This document shows positions 26,326 through 35,497 of a stretch of DNA of 64,000 nt, in pieces. Source of the stretch: Metabacillus indicus LMG 22858 (GTDB taxonomy: Bacteria > Bacillota > Bacilli > Bacillales > Bacillaceae); contig NZ_JGVU02000006.1 in assembly GCF_000708755.2 (NCBI RefSeq), positions 496,001-560,000 on the forward strand, written 5' to 3'. The notes beneath the pieces are model-generated. The model searched no databases. It was given only the letters and a program-made list of their open reading frames with translations, and was not told the DNA's origin. A program made the translations under genes and the position numbers. The stretch's first letter is position 1, and every line of letters starts with the position of its first letter.

Positions 26326-26490
26326 TCACCCTTTTTTCTTAACCAGCTCCAGGACACGTTTATTAAATTCATCACCAGTCATTTCGTTCCTGATAACCTT
26401 CTCCACCAATTCTTTTTGTTCGGCAGTAACGTTATTCCCTTCGAGCTCGATGCTGGTCTTTGCCTGTTCCAATGCTTTCTTTATAAACAT
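26326..26490 (-). CDS. Small VbhA-like antitoxin protein, without a visible Fic toxin
   Basis: 54 residues: it opens MFIKKALEQAKTSIELEGN, continues with AEQKELVEKVIRNEMTGDEF, and ends LVKKKG. The spacing of a helix with (A)KxSIELEG, then EQKELVEK, then the G-D/E-E-F turn is the pattern of VbhA-type antitoxin domains, which inhibit Fic AMP-transferases through a glutamate on an inhibitory helix. A canonical inhibitory (S/T)xxxE(G/N) motif is visible as TSIELEGN (S, then E-G two residues later than expected), so the match is suggestive. AAAGGATG is about 12 nt upstream. No Fic gene lies nearby; it may act on a toxin elsewhere or be a regulator. Confidence 0.6.
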   Translation of the reverse strand: MFIKKALEQAKTSIELEGNNVTAEQKELVEKVIRNEMTGDEFNKRVLELVKKKG

Positions 26491-26560
26491 ATACCGGTTA
26501 CACATCCTTTACTTATCCATCTATTTATTATATAAAATTTGTTAAAAAGGTGGGGTCTAA

Positions 26561-26860
26561 ATGATTAACAGTAAGATAATGATAAGCATTTTTCTTTCGG
26601 TGTTCATGATCAGCGGGTGCAGCAAGGAGGGTGGAATGGAAAAGAAAGAGATTGAAAAAATGGCATCCAATGTAGCAATAGAATTTATGCTGATCAAAGA
26701 GGATATCGACCTTGTCGTTACAGATGTCCAAATAACGAACGATGATGTTGGAGTGGCTTTTGTAAACGGTTATGAAAAAAAGGACAAAACAAAAGAGTAT
26801 TCAGTGATGGTCGATTATCTAAACGATTTTGAAGTTGATGGAGTTGGTTCTTCACAATAA
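26561..26860 (+). CDS. DUF1433-like lipoprotein, candidate orphan immunity protein
   Basis: 99 residues. Lipoprotein signal with lipobox ISGC (Cys at about 20), then a compact acidic domain: EKKEIEKMASNVAIEFMLIK, DIDLVVTDVQITNDDVGVAF, VNGYEKKDKTKEYSVMVDYL, NDFEVDG. It is about 80% identical by eye to the lipoprotein at 52199-52504, which sits beside a lipase with type VII features; broken copies lie at 44145 and 45686. The architecture recalls DUF1433/TilA-type immunity lipoproteins, which occur as multiple orphan copies. GGTGGGG is a few nt before the ATG. It has no toxin partner here. Confidence 0.65.
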   Translation: MINSKIMISIFLSVFMISGCSKEGGMEKKEIEKMASNVAIEFMLIKEDIDLVVTDVQITNDDVGVAFVNGYEKKDKTKEYSVMVDYLNDFEVDGVGSSQ

Positions 26861-26940
26861 AACAATGCGTCTTCACTTTATTTGCGAAGTGAAGTATGTC
26901 GAATTAAAGTTAATAACATATCACCTCTAAAAAGCATCAC

Positions 26941-26985
26941 AAAAAAGAGCCAGCCTCACATTCTTTAGTGCAGTGAGGGACTGAC
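26941..26985 (-). terminator. Terminator of the dynamin operon, with a partial family A REP
   Basis: CCTCAC/GTGAGG stem, with CAG/CTG continuing after a 2-nt bulge, then GCTCTTTTTT in the minus direction. GAGGGACTGACCC at its right side resembles one arm of the family A REP. Confidence 0.6.
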
Positions 26986-27068
26986 CCTGATATTCCTTAT
27001 ATTCTCACTTCAAAATCATTATCAGTACTGGATGGAGTAGCCTCTTCTGTGTTTAAGCCACCTGTCCT

Positions 27069-27458
27069 TTAACCCCCGTTCAAATTATTCCACTTCACCC
27101 CATCAGGATTGGACCTTATGTATCCGCCGCCTGATTCGCCTGTCAGATTGACGGCGGTATTGCCGTCACCATCTCTAAAGTAGCCTTCCACGTAGGTTCC
27201 ATCCTGTCTGAAGTACCCCTTTACCAGATGAGGCTCTACGGTATGGAAGTGAAAAGGATCGTAAGACATTTTAAAAGCCTGTTTTAGTGGATCTTCGTGC
27301 TGAAAGAAATCCTGAATGTTAACTAGATCTGAAACAGTGTGTCCAACAAAAGCAGGTCCTTCACTCCCTACCAGCAAAGAAGTGTTTTGAGAGTGTGAAA
27401 AATCAGCATCAAACAGGTCGGATAGAGGTGCCGGATCACCGGTTAGAAATTCGTTCAT
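27069..27458 (-). CDS. Small hypothetical protein at the end of the dynamin operon
   Basis: 129 residues, no signal peptide. The C-terminal half has two short repeats, VKGYFRQDGTYVEGYFRDGD, followed by NTAVNLTGESGGGYIRSNPD, a pattern I have seen in Bacillaceae proteins of unknown role. Its start, after AGGAGG, lies 23 bp inside the third dynamin gene, so it is translated with that operon. After the TAA stop the same frame stays open for 23 more codons (ending DNDFEVRI), which may be a recently shortened C-terminus or chance. Function unknown; possibly an accessory of the GTPases. Confidence 0.65.
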   Translation of the reverse strand: MNEFLTGDPAPLSDLFDADFSHSQNTSLLVGSEGPAFVGHTVSDLVNIQDFFQHEDPLKQAFKMSYDPFHFHTVEPHLVKGYFRQDGTYVEGYFRDGDGNTAVNLTGESGGGYIRSNPDGVKWNNLNGG

Positions 27459-29232
27459 GGTATCCTCCTACGGTTTCTTTTGAGTTAGTCAGCATTTTAG
27501 AAAGATCATCGATTGCCTGAATCTCAGCATCTGTATGTTCTTTACTTTGCGTGCGGTCGTTCAGTTTCTTTTCCATCATGTACGTCATGGCATAGATTTC
27601 TTTCTGAAAAGCAACAAGGGACTGGGCCACGCATTGATCAATGGCTTCCACAACTTTTTCGGAAAGGTATGTGTATAAGTCCTGTACAAGAGCAGAGAGG
27701 TAGGCATCCATCTGCAGCTTCAGTTCGGGTTTCAGCTGCTGAAGTTTATTATCGTTAAGAGTCTTCTGCAGAAACGGAAGCCCGGCCATTCCGATCACGG
27801 GAATGAGAAAACCTCCTCCAAGAGCAAGTGCAAAGGCACTGGCTCCGCCAATCATCAGTCCTGCTTTTACATTTGCATTTCCGGCCTCAGGCACAGTCAG
27901 GTCATTCATTTGGCGGTATGTAAAGCGGCTGGCCTGATAGGATTCAATTTTGACAGACTTTGAAAAGGAACGGCTCAATCCTGCTGCCACTTCAGCTTCA
28001 AGCTTATGAAGAAGGTGGTGGATGTATTCCCCGTATTCTTCAAGCCACCTGTTCACTTGTGATTTGATATGAATCAAGAGCTGCGAATGGACAAAAGTAT
28101 GAAGGTCTCCCCCTTGAAAATAATGAATACGGTCCTCCGCATCTTCTTTTAGACGGGTCTCGAAATAGGCAAGCGATTTTCGGATGAGAAAGAGAATTTC
28201 TCCCTCCCGCTCGTGAATGTATGACGTCAGGTGCGAATCCCTGTTCTCAGCCTGATTCAGCCACTGCTGTACAGCGAAAAGCTGTTCCTGAGCCTCATCC
28301 GCTGTTTTGGACGCGATTTCCCGTTCCATATCCAGCCTGTTCTGAAGAACGTTCAGTTCAAATTCAAAACGGGCCTTGTATCTGAGATTCTTTTCCTCTT
28401 CCCTGCCAGGAGACGCAAGAATGGCATGTATCGTCTCATCCACTTCTTTCATGCCGGAAGATTCATATAGCTCCTCATCCTGGCGGAGCTTTGCATCTAG
28501 ACCCTCCAGAGAAGAGATAGGAATAATGACCGGAGAGTCATCGCCTGTGACCGATGTCAGCCTTCTGGAAAGGTAGGTCATGGTTTCTTCCAGCTCTTCT
28601 TCCTCCAGGCGGTCAATAAAGTTGGCAAGATAGACCACTTTTCCACTGCCGTACTTCATCACATGCTCTTTTATAAAAATCTGCTCCGTCTTCTTTAACG
28701 GATCGGTTGCAGAAAACATAAAAAAGATAATATCCGCCTTGGGAATAAACTGGTGCGTAATTTCAGCCCGGTGTTCATTCAGGTCATTCACACCGGGAGT
28801 ATCAATCAGCACCACCCTGTTTTTAAGGATGTTTACCGGGATTTCTGCCTTAAGATAGCTAATATCATCTTCATGAGAATGAGATCCTGCAGAAAATGGC
28901 TGCAGCGCTGAAACGTCCAGAGTACCTGTTTCTGTCTCTCCGTTTCTTTTCACAACATGGAGCTTCCGGTCTTCTCCCCACATTAAAACATGCAGGGCCG
29001 CAGTTGTAGGGGTCACGTCGACCGGAAGCAAATTTTCACCGAGCAAAGCGTTAATAAACGTGGATTTCCCGTTCTTAAACTCTCCTACAACTACAATTGA
29101 ATTATATGCTTCCAGAATATCTTTTCTTAATGTTTGAAGACCCGTCAAAGCATGCTTCCAGCGGTCTTCACCCGGATTAAAAGCATCAAGTATGTTCTGG
29201 ATTTCCTGAAGAATCTTTTCCTTGGCCGTCAT
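27436..29232 (-). CDS. Dynamin-like GTPase, third gene of a three-dynamin operon
   Basis: 598 residues. G1 loop VVGEFKNGKSTFINALLG (about 49-66), G2 Thr in VTPTTAALHV, G3 LIDTPGVNDLNEH (about 145), G4 LANFIDRLEEEE (about 204). Helical stalk region about 265-440, then a hydrophobic paddle-like segment GLMIGGASAFALALGGGFLI followed by PVIGMAGLPF (about 456-486), and a C-terminal helix. Bacterial dynamin-like proteins remodel or fuse membranes; some protect against phage or membrane stress. Its start overlaps the stop of the previous dynamin gene (ATGA), so the three are translated together and probably form a hetero-oligomer. Confidence 0.9.
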   Translation of the reverse strand: MTAKEKILQEIQNILDAFNPGEDRWKHALTGLQTLRKDILEAYNSIVVVGEFKNGKSTFINALLGENLLPVDVTPTTAALHVLMWGEDRKLHVVKRNGETETGTLDVSALQPFSAGSHSHEDDISYLKAEIPVNILKNRVVLIDTPGVNDLNEHRAEITHQFIPKADIIFFMFSATDPLKKTEQIFIKEHVMKYGSGKVVYLANFIDRLEEEELEETMTYLSRRLTSVTGDDSPVIIPISSLEGLDAKLRQDEELYESSGMKEVDETIHAILASPGREEEKNLRYKARFEFELNVLQNRLDMEREIASKTADEAQEQLFAVQQWLNQAENRDSHLTSYIHEREGEILFLIRKSLAYFETRLKEDAEDRIHYFQGGDLHTFVHSQLLIHIKSQVNRWLEEYGEYIHHLLHKLEAEVAAGLSRSFSKSVKIESYQASRFTYRQMNDLTVPEAGNANVKAGLMIGGASAFALALGGGFLIPVIGMAGLPFLQKTLNDNKLQQLKPELKLQMDAYLSALVQDLYTYLSEKVVEAIDQCVAQSLVAFQKEIYAMTYMMEKKLNDRTQSKEHTDAEIQAIDDLSKMLTNSKETVGGYHERISNR

Positions 29233-31130
29233 CTGAGAGCACCAGCCTTTTCTTTTGATGAGAAGCCTTCTCTATGATGCTGCAGATCAGTCATTATGGA
29301 CTGCAGCCTTGTTTCCATCTCATTTATCTTCTGTAACCGCTCCAGAATGTCGTCTTCCTTCATATCCGAATTTTTAATCACCGTTTCAAGATGAGCCTGT
29401 TTTTTGGCAATCTCAGAAGCGATGGTCTGCTTATAAGTTTTGATGACGGCTGAAGCAGTATCTTTCCACTCCGCCTTGCATCTTGCCGTTTTTTCAGCCT
29501 GACTCACCGTGAACCGCTGATCAATCTGCCGTTTCAATTTTCCTTTTCGATCATCAAAGGCTCCAAACAGCCAGGCAACCCCGGCAGCCAGACCTGTAGC
29601 AATAAGACCAACTCCCGCAAGAATCGATCCTGCAAGGCTTTTACTGGTAAAAACAGCATCTCCCAATTCCTCCGCCGCCTCTGCCAAAAATCCTGAAAAC
29701 GACTGCTGAAGGAAAAATCCTTCACTTTGTTCTTCCACCTGTATGAGGTCAGTGAATCCTTTGTTCATATCCATCCACTCTTTTTCAAGCTCAAGGCTGA
29801 TGATAGCTGAAGCAGAAGCTATGGCTTCTTTCATTCTCTTTTGTCTGCCAAGGTGGATGGCTTTTTCCATTGGGGCAATGGTTCCTTCAATAAGTCCTGA
29901 CAGCTGAGACACAGACAAGTGGCTATTTTCATCAAACGTGTGATGCGCAGTACGTGACAGACTTTTTAACTGGCCTCGGTACCAGTCCATCAACCCTGCT
30001 TCCTGTTTTTGAAGCTCAATCTCAAGCTTTGCCAAAGCACCTTTTGTTTTTTTGCCAAGTGACTGAATTTGCAGCTCAAGCTGATGCCCGCGTTCTTTCA
30101 GTTCATCAATATTCTGGTAAAAACTTATCTTGTCCACCTGCAGCTTTGCAAGCTGCTCTTTAATGATGCGTTCTGCCCTTGCAACCGGCTTCGAAAGCTT
30201 CACCGCACCCCGTTCATATTGAAGAAAATATGATAAATGAGTCTCGAAATCCGGTACACCAGTCTCTTCAAGAGGCCAGACCCTGACCGGTCTTCCTCTT
30301 GCAGTCAGTACTTCTCCGCCTGCCTGCCTTCTTGCATTTAAAGCCTGTTTGGCAGCAATCAGATGGATTTTCGGATGACCAAGAACTTCTCTCAAATGCT
30401 CTTGTGCGTACTTTACAACTTTCAAGCGGTCTTCCTCGGTCCGCAGCTCGTCTTTAAAATTTATCACGATAAAGACTTTTTGAATGTCACTCGCGAGCAG
30501 TCGGTCCTTTAAAAAACTCATCTCAGAAGAGGAAAGAATTTTCGTTGCAGACAGGATAAAAACAGCCGCATCCGACTGCGGAATAATCCGGTTTGTTACT
30601 TCCTCCCGTGCCGCATCAAGATCATTTGTCCCCGGCGTATCAATGATCTCCACACCATCTTTGCAAAAAGGGACCGGGTAGCCGATCTCCGCGTAGGCAA
30701 TAGCCTGAATTTGCTCCGCCTGTTCTTTAAATTCCTTTTCTGACCTTTCATCCCCAAAGATAGGTTCCAAAGGGGCTGTGAGCTGTTTAAACCGTTCTTC
30801 TGATATGGTTTCCGTTTTCTTTTTCCCGTGGTAGTTCAGCTTAATCTCAGGTTCTTCACTGTAAGCGACCTTATTTAAAATCGCAGTTGTCGGCTTAACA
30901 CTTGACGGAAGAATGATTTTCCCAAGAAGCGCATTGATAAACGTCGACTTCCCTCTCGAGAATTCACCTACTACGACAATCTGGAACTTATCGTCTGCTG
31001 TCTGGCGTGCAAGTTCATCTATTTTAAGAGATAAACCCTGCTGCCGGTCTTCCATAAGGACTCTTTTTAACTCTATAAGAGTTGCAAGAACATCTTTTTT
31101 CATTTTGGTGTAGTGGCTGATTTCAAACAT
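29229..31130 (-). CDS. Dynamin-like GTPase, second gene of a three-dynamin operon
   Basis: 633 residues. G1 VVGEFSRGKSTFINALLG (about 54-71), G2 in VKPTTAILNKV, G3 IIDTPGTNDLDAAREEV (about 163), G4 VIVINFKDEL-type FIVINFKDEL. Long helical stalk (about 310-480) and a hydrophobic segment LAGSILAGVGLIATGLAAGV (about 500-520) near a short basic stretch, as expected for a membrane-inserting paddle. The C-terminus is coiled coil. It starts 3 bp after the previous gene. It is more similar to the third gene than to the first in layout (soluble with a paddle, no extracellular part). Confidence 0.9.
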   Translation of the reverse strand: MFEISHYTKMKKDVLATLIELKRVLMEDRQQGLSLKIDELARQTADDKFQIVVVGEFSRGKSTFINALLGKIILPSSVKPTTAILNKVAYSEEPEIKLNYHGKKKTETISEERFKQLTAPLEPIFGDERSEKEFKEQAEQIQAIAYAEIGYPVPFCKDGVEIIDTPGTNDLDAAREEVTNRIIPQSDAAVFILSATKILSSSEMSFLKDRLLASDIQKVFIVINFKDELRTEEDRLKVVKYAQEHLREVLGHPKIHLIAAKQALNARRQAGGEVLTARGRPVRVWPLEETGVPDFETHLSYFLQYERGAVKLSKPVARAERIIKEQLAKLQVDKISFYQNIDELKERGHQLELQIQSLGKKTKGALAKLEIELQKQEAGLMDWYRGQLKSLSRTAHHTFDENSHLSVSQLSGLIEGTIAPMEKAIHLGRQKRMKEAIASASAIISLELEKEWMDMNKGFTDLIQVEEQSEGFFLQQSFSGFLAEAAEELGDAVFTSKSLAGSILAGVGLIATGLAAGVAWLFGAFDDRKGKLKRQIDQRFTVSQAEKTARCKAEWKDTASAVIKTYKQTIASEIAKKQAHLETVIKNSDMKEDDILERLQKINEMETRLQSIMTDLQHHREGFSSKEKAGALR

Positions 31131-31133
31131 GAT

Positions 31134-34100
31134 TTACATCTCTCCATCTTCTATCACTTCGTCCTGGATTACTTCAGATGATAGAATATCATACAGAAGA
31201 ATTTCCCTGTCCGGTGTCACTTTCATCAAATAGGATGATTCAAACTCAACGAAGCGGACAATTCCGTCGATTTGTATGTAGTTCAGCTGCCTTGTTACAT
31301 CTACTCTGTAAAAATCTTGATCTACCGGAGTGACAGTATGAGGAACATAGGTGACAAGCTCCATCGTTTCTACACTCTCTTTCAGCGTCTGCATCCTTGT
31401 TTCTGCCTCTGTCACGGCTTCCCCTTCCTCGTCATACAGCGGACGGACATAAGAAAAGTCATTCACGTTATATGCATCAATGTAGGATTTCTGAAATTTG
31501 GTTATGGCCGACTTCACATTCTCCGGATTAACGAGAAGGTTATACGCTGCTTCTTTCGTGACAGTATGAGTGGTGTCCGTTTGCGAGGCATGATCAATTC
31601 GCAGGTCTAATGGACTGCCTGAGAACCCCACAGTGTACTCGCGTTCGTCTGTCACACTGATTTCTTCTTCATTCTGAGAATTCACAAGAATAAACTCTTC
31701 AGATGTGTTCACTTTGAACTGATTATCCGTTACTTTTTCAAAACTCACGATGTCTGCTGTTACGAACGAAAGAATATATCCGTCAAGCCCGTCAGCAAAA
31801 GAATGGCTGGCTATGGAGGCATCCATGCTCAAGTACTTAGAAGTGGAATCAGCATTTGTGTTGTATTCCATTTCCGCATCTTCCAAGTAGTTGCTGAAAA
31901 ACGACTTTAATTCAGATTGTGTGACATTAATCAATGACTCTTCCTCTGTGTCCACAATCTCATACGAGAAAGAAACAATGGAAAGTTGTCCGTAATCATC
32001 CAGGTTCATGCTGTATGTGGCTTCTGTTTCATAAACCGTTTTCGTGTAAGCATTGCTGAATGTTTGATTCTCCTGAATGACTGCCACAAGAGCGCCAGGG
32101 TCTGACCTGTCTACAGAAAGCAGTTCGTAATCAAGGCCTTCGAGACTTTTTTCATCATCTGAAATATATTCCAAGTACGAATCCAAAGCGGTCTCAGTGC
32201 CGAAGTGCTCAGAATCAAGTCCGGAGGATCCGTTGGAGAGAACCGTTTCGTTAAGACTTCCGATAAATTCTGCAATTTGCCAGTCTTCTATTTGCTGCAG
32301 TTCTGAAACTTCTTCTTCCACTGGCTCTTCAGCAGCAAGCATCTCTTCTGTCTCTATTTCTTCTTCAAAATCATCCACACTATATTCCTCATAAACTTCG
32401 GCTTTCTCTTGTCCATATGCATCCATTACGGCCCCTGTAATAGGAATGAGAAGCAGAGCCCCAACAATAAGCATTTCTTTACGGGAACGGCGGTGCGCTT
32501 TATATTCCTTTGCAATGTCAAAAGAAAGATTTTCCGGTTCAGGGCTTTTGCCGAATATAGGATCGCCCAGTAATCCAAAGGGGGTCAACCTTTTCTCTGC
32601 CAAGGCCATGTTTGAATCAGCATTTATTGTTTTTGCATAGGCATAGGCTTGTTCAAAGTGTTCGAAATGAAAGGAAGTGCCGCTTAAAAGATGTTCATCC
32701 CGCTTTAAAACAAACCAGCCGGCATCTTCTCCAATTTCATATGCAATATCCAGAACCTCTTTGAGGAAATCAGTTACAATACATAGCTGATACACGTGTT
32801 CGTAACGTATGTCTTTTGTAACAGCTTTCATTTTGAGATAGAGCTGATTTCTTTTTTCCAGATAACGATTAATCTGCTCAGCCTGATCAGCCCTGAGAGT
32901 CCGTACACGATGCTGGAGCGACTGCAGAAAAGACGAGTTCTCCTGCTTTAAGTCAGCCCTGCCCTTCTCAACCTTCAGCTTCATCTGCAAAAGATCAGCT
33001 GCCTTCTGTTCGTAGTCCTGCGTTTTCTCCTGCAGGATAGCCATCTTTTTCCCTTTAAAGAACCTGGACTGCTTAACGAGGTTCCAGTGATTTGTTAATT
33101 CTGCTTTCATGCCGGAAACATCCTCGTATACACGGTTATACTGTTCTGCAGCCTCCCTTTGGGAAATAATAGCCGACTTTAATGATTCCCAGTTTCCCAT
33201 CACATGCTTTATGACAGAGTCTGATCCTTTCATCTCCCGATATACAGATGCAAAACGCTCCATCTCTCTATCCATCTGGTCAATCCGGACGATCTTTTCT
33301 TTTTTGTCAAAAAGACCGTTTGCCGCTGACAATTGCTCTATCCAGATGGAGAGATTGGCTTGCTCTTTATCGAGCTTTCTTAAATCATTTGCACTCTTTA
33401 TTATTTCAATTACAGACCGCTCAAGGCCGGCAGACTGATATTTTTTCAGTTTCGCCGTGAGATCTTTAGCCATTTCGTCAAATGCTTCGGTAATCTGGCT
33501 CAGAAGCTTGGCTTTCTTTACATCTTCTTTCCCTTTCAGCTGACTGAGGACAGATTGCAACTCGCCCCAATTACTAAGCTCAAGCAGATCCGGGTCTCCG
33601 TTCACCTGACCTTCAAGCGCTTCCAATGCGGATATACCGATTACTCGATTAAGTACTCCCTGCAGCCGTCTCGTTTTTAAGTACTCAAGATATTGATCAA
33701 GATCGTCTTGTTCTTCATCTAGCTGATCAATACCGTTTACAACTCCAACAGGTTTAATGCCTATAGAAATCAGCTGCTGAATTGATTCCATTTCACTCGA
33801 CAGTCCTACATTCTTGTACCAAAATACCCAAAAAGCCTCTTCAGCCATATCCATGAACATCTCTGTTGCAGCCGTGTGGTGGTCGTGTCCGGAGTTCAGC
33901 CCCGGAGAATCAACTAAACTCATCTTTTTTAACATAGGATGGTTCAATTTCAGTTCCAGATAGTGCAGGGACTCCCTGAGCTTCCGCTGCTCCTTTTTCT
34001 CAGAAGACAGCTCCTCAAGCTGGGAAGACTGCATCACCTTCTTTGAGCCGTCTTTAAAATGTCCGACCAGTTCCTTCCGTTTTCCATACCTCAGCTTTGT

Positions 34101-34346
34101 TACAACCGCTGTCGCCGGTATAACGTCCGAAGTCAATATCTTTTCCCCCAGCAATGCATTAATAAAGGTGGACTTGCCTGCATTAAACTCCCCGAAGATC
34201 ATGACAACCGGGGGCTCCTGCAAGTTATCCATAATTCTCTCTATTTTTACCGTAGTCTTATGTAAATCTTCTCTACCCTCTAGTAATTTATGCAGTTTAT
34301 TCAGTGATGCAAGAACAGGTTTCTTCCAATCTTCATATGTCATCAT
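31134..34346 (-). CDS. Dynamin-like GTPase fused to a membrane helix and an extracytoplasmic TcaA-like domain; first gene of the operon
   Basis: 1,070 residues. N-terminal GTPase: G1 MIFGEFNAGKSTFINALLG (about 50-68), G2 in VIPATAVVTKL, G3 LVDSPGLNSGHDHH (about 146; Ser replaces the usual Thr), G4 VVNGIDQLDEEQDD (about 204). A coiled-coil stalk covers about 280-520. One membrane helix LIVGALLLIPITGAVMDAYG (about 627-647) follows a basic RRSRKE anchor, so the last roughly 420 residues face outside. They are acidic, and the end (AITKFQKSYIDAYNVNDFSY, RPLYDEEGEAVTEAETRM) resembles the NTF2-like C-terminal domain of TcaA proteins. A dynamin with such an ectodomain is unusual and could link an outside signal to membrane remodelling. 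Confidence 0.85.
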   Translation of the reverse strand: MMTYEDWKKPVLASLNKLHKLLEGREDLHKTTVKIERIMDNLQEPPVVMIFGEFNAGKSTFINALLGEKILTSDVIPATAVVTKLRYGKRKELVGHFKDGSKKVMQSSQLEELSSEKKEQRKLRESLHYLELKLNHPMLKKMSLVDSPGLNSGHDHHTAATEMFMDMAEEAFWVFWYKNVGLSSEMESIQQLISIGIKPVGVVNGIDQLDEEQDDLDQYLEYLKTRRLQGVLNRVIGISALEALEGQVNGDPDLLELSNWGELQSVLSQLKGKEDVKKAKLLSQITEAFDEMAKDLTAKLKKYQSAGLERSVIEIIKSANDLRKLDKEQANLSIWIEQLSAANGLFDKKEKIVRIDQMDREMERFASVYREMKGSDSVIKHVMGNWESLKSAIISQREAAEQYNRVYEDVSGMKAELTNHWNLVKQSRFFKGKKMAILQEKTQDYEQKAADLLQMKLKVEKGRADLKQENSSFLQSLQHRVRTLRADQAEQINRYLEKRNQLYLKMKAVTKDIRYEHVYQLCIVTDFLKEVLDIAYEIGEDAGWFVLKRDEHLLSGTSFHFEHFEQAYAYAKTINADSNMALAEKRLTPFGLLGDPIFGKSPEPENLSFDIAKEYKAHRRSRKEMLIVGALLLIPITGAVMDAYGQEKAEVYEEYSVDDFEEEIETEEMLAAEEPVEEEVSELQQIEDWQIAEFIGSLNETVLSNGSSGLDSEHFGTETALDSYLEYISDDEKSLEGLDYELLSVDRSDPGALVAVIQENQTFSNAYTKTVYETEATYSMNLDDYGQLSIVSFSYEIVDTEEESLINVTQSELKSFFSNYLEDAEMEYNTNADSTSKYLSMDASIASHSFADGLDGYILSFVTADIVSFEKVTDNQFKVNTSEEFILVNSQNEEEISVTDEREYTVGFSGSPLDLRIDHASQTDTTHTVTKEAAYNLLVNPENVKSAITKFQKSYIDAYNVNDFSYVRPLYDEEGEAVTEAETRMQTLKESVETMELVTYVPHTVTPVDQDFYRVDVTRQLNYIQIDGIVRFVEFESSYLMKVTPDREILLYDILSSEVIQDEVIEDGEM

Positions 34347-34589
34347 TTAGTAAACCTTCCTGGTATTGTAATAGTTCTATTTTAATCAATTTGTTAGGAA
34401 TAAGGAACTATTAAAAATAAAAAATAGTCGCGTAGATACATAGACCTAATACTCCATTACTCATTAGGAGGAAACTAGTAGTAAGCCTAACAGTTTAACA
34501 TAATGAACACTAGATTCGTTTAAAAATGTTAGTAATATTAACCTAATGTAAAGATAATATAAAATGTTTAGTTTTATTCAAAAAAATAG
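34347..34589. other. Intergenic AT-rich region upstream of the dynamin operon
   Basis: Divergent gap. AGGAAGG before the first dynamin start is the only clear element. I could not place a convincing promoter for the dynamin operon. Confidence 0.4.
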
Positions 34590-34619
34590 TTGACGAGTTA
34601 AATATTACCAATATATGAT
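34590..34619 (+). promoter_or_regulatory. Promoter of the YiiX-like hydrolase gene
   Basis: TTGACG, 18 bp, TATGAT, about 110 bp before the start codon. Confidence 0.5.
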
Positions 34620-34732
34620 TAAACTGGTAAATAAAGCTTAGTAGAACAGGAGGCGTAAACACCTAAAATATTTATTCGCAGAGCTCATATTCCTATTTCT
34701 TGTGATTAATCAAAATGAGGGAGGAAAAGTTT

Positions 34733-35497
34733 ATGAAATTGACGAAAAAGTTGAATGGATTTATATTAGCAGCCGCAGTTGGCGTGTTTTCATTAGGGGG
34801 AGTTAACGCAAACGAGGTGGAGGCCTCAGAGCTTCCAATCGCGTTTCAGATTCAAGCTAAGTTAATCCAGTTCATAAAGTTGGATCCGGAATTGGATATG
34901 CTGCAACTAAAAAACGATACGATTGAGTACCTTAGAGACAACCGCATTGCTTATAGTGATGAAGTATTATTAAATCAGTTAAATGCTAGTTATGAAGAAT
35001 ATAGATTAGCACTTGAAGAGGCAGATGAAGGTTACGCTGCATCTGGAGGAGCACCGAAAGTATGGGTAACACTTCCTCCGGCTCATGCAGGGAAGATATT
35101 CCATTCAAAGAGTTCAACAGTAGGTGTTCAGCACGGACACGTTGGAATCTATGGAACTGAAAATAGTTTGACCCAGGCGAATCCCGGAAGAGGAGTTACA
35201 TGGGATCACGCGAAGTCAACAAAGGTTCAAAAGGGCTCTGTCATCTTAGGTGTTAATGTGGGGAAAGCAACAGCTGACACAGCAGTTGCCAGATCAAAAG
35301 AGTTTTGGGGGCAAGGCTATAATTACAATTTTATATCTAACAAATCAACAAAAGTAAAAGCAGCAAACTGCTCTCAGCTGGTTTGGGCTGCATACAAGCA
35401 TGCCGGAGTTGATCTTGATGCAAATGGCGGATCTGGGGTTTATCCAAATGATATTTTAAAAGATAACAACACATGGGTGTATCAGACCGTTAATTAA
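34733..35497 (+). CDS. Secreted YiiX/YebB-like NlpC/P60-superfamily cysteine hydrolase
   Basis: 254 residues from the ATG that follows GGGAGGAAAAGTTT; the upstream ATG six codons earlier covers that site. Signal peptide to about residue 31. A helical spacer is followed by the catalytic region: His in VQHGHVGIYGTENSLTQANP, then Cys in KAANCSQLVWAAYKHAGVDL. The order His then Cys is the circularly permuted NlpC/P60 arrangement of YiiX-like enzymes (PF05708). Members hydrolyse amide, peptide or lipid-ester bonds; here a wall or envelope substrate is likely. Its stop codon is immediately followed by the start of a lipoprotein gene. Confidence 0.82.
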   Translation: MKLTKKLNGFILAAAVGVFSLGGVNANEVEASELPIAFQIQAKLIQFIKLDPELDMLQLKNDTIEYLRDNRIAYSDEVLLNQLNASYEEYRLALEEADEGYAASGGAPKVWVTLPPAHAGKIFHSKSSTVGVQHGHVGIYGTENSLTQANPGRGVTWDHAKSTKVQKGSVILGVNVGKATADTAVARSKEFWGQGYNYNFISNKSTKVKAANCSQLVWAAYKHAGVDLDANGGSGVYPNDILKDNNTWVYQTVN

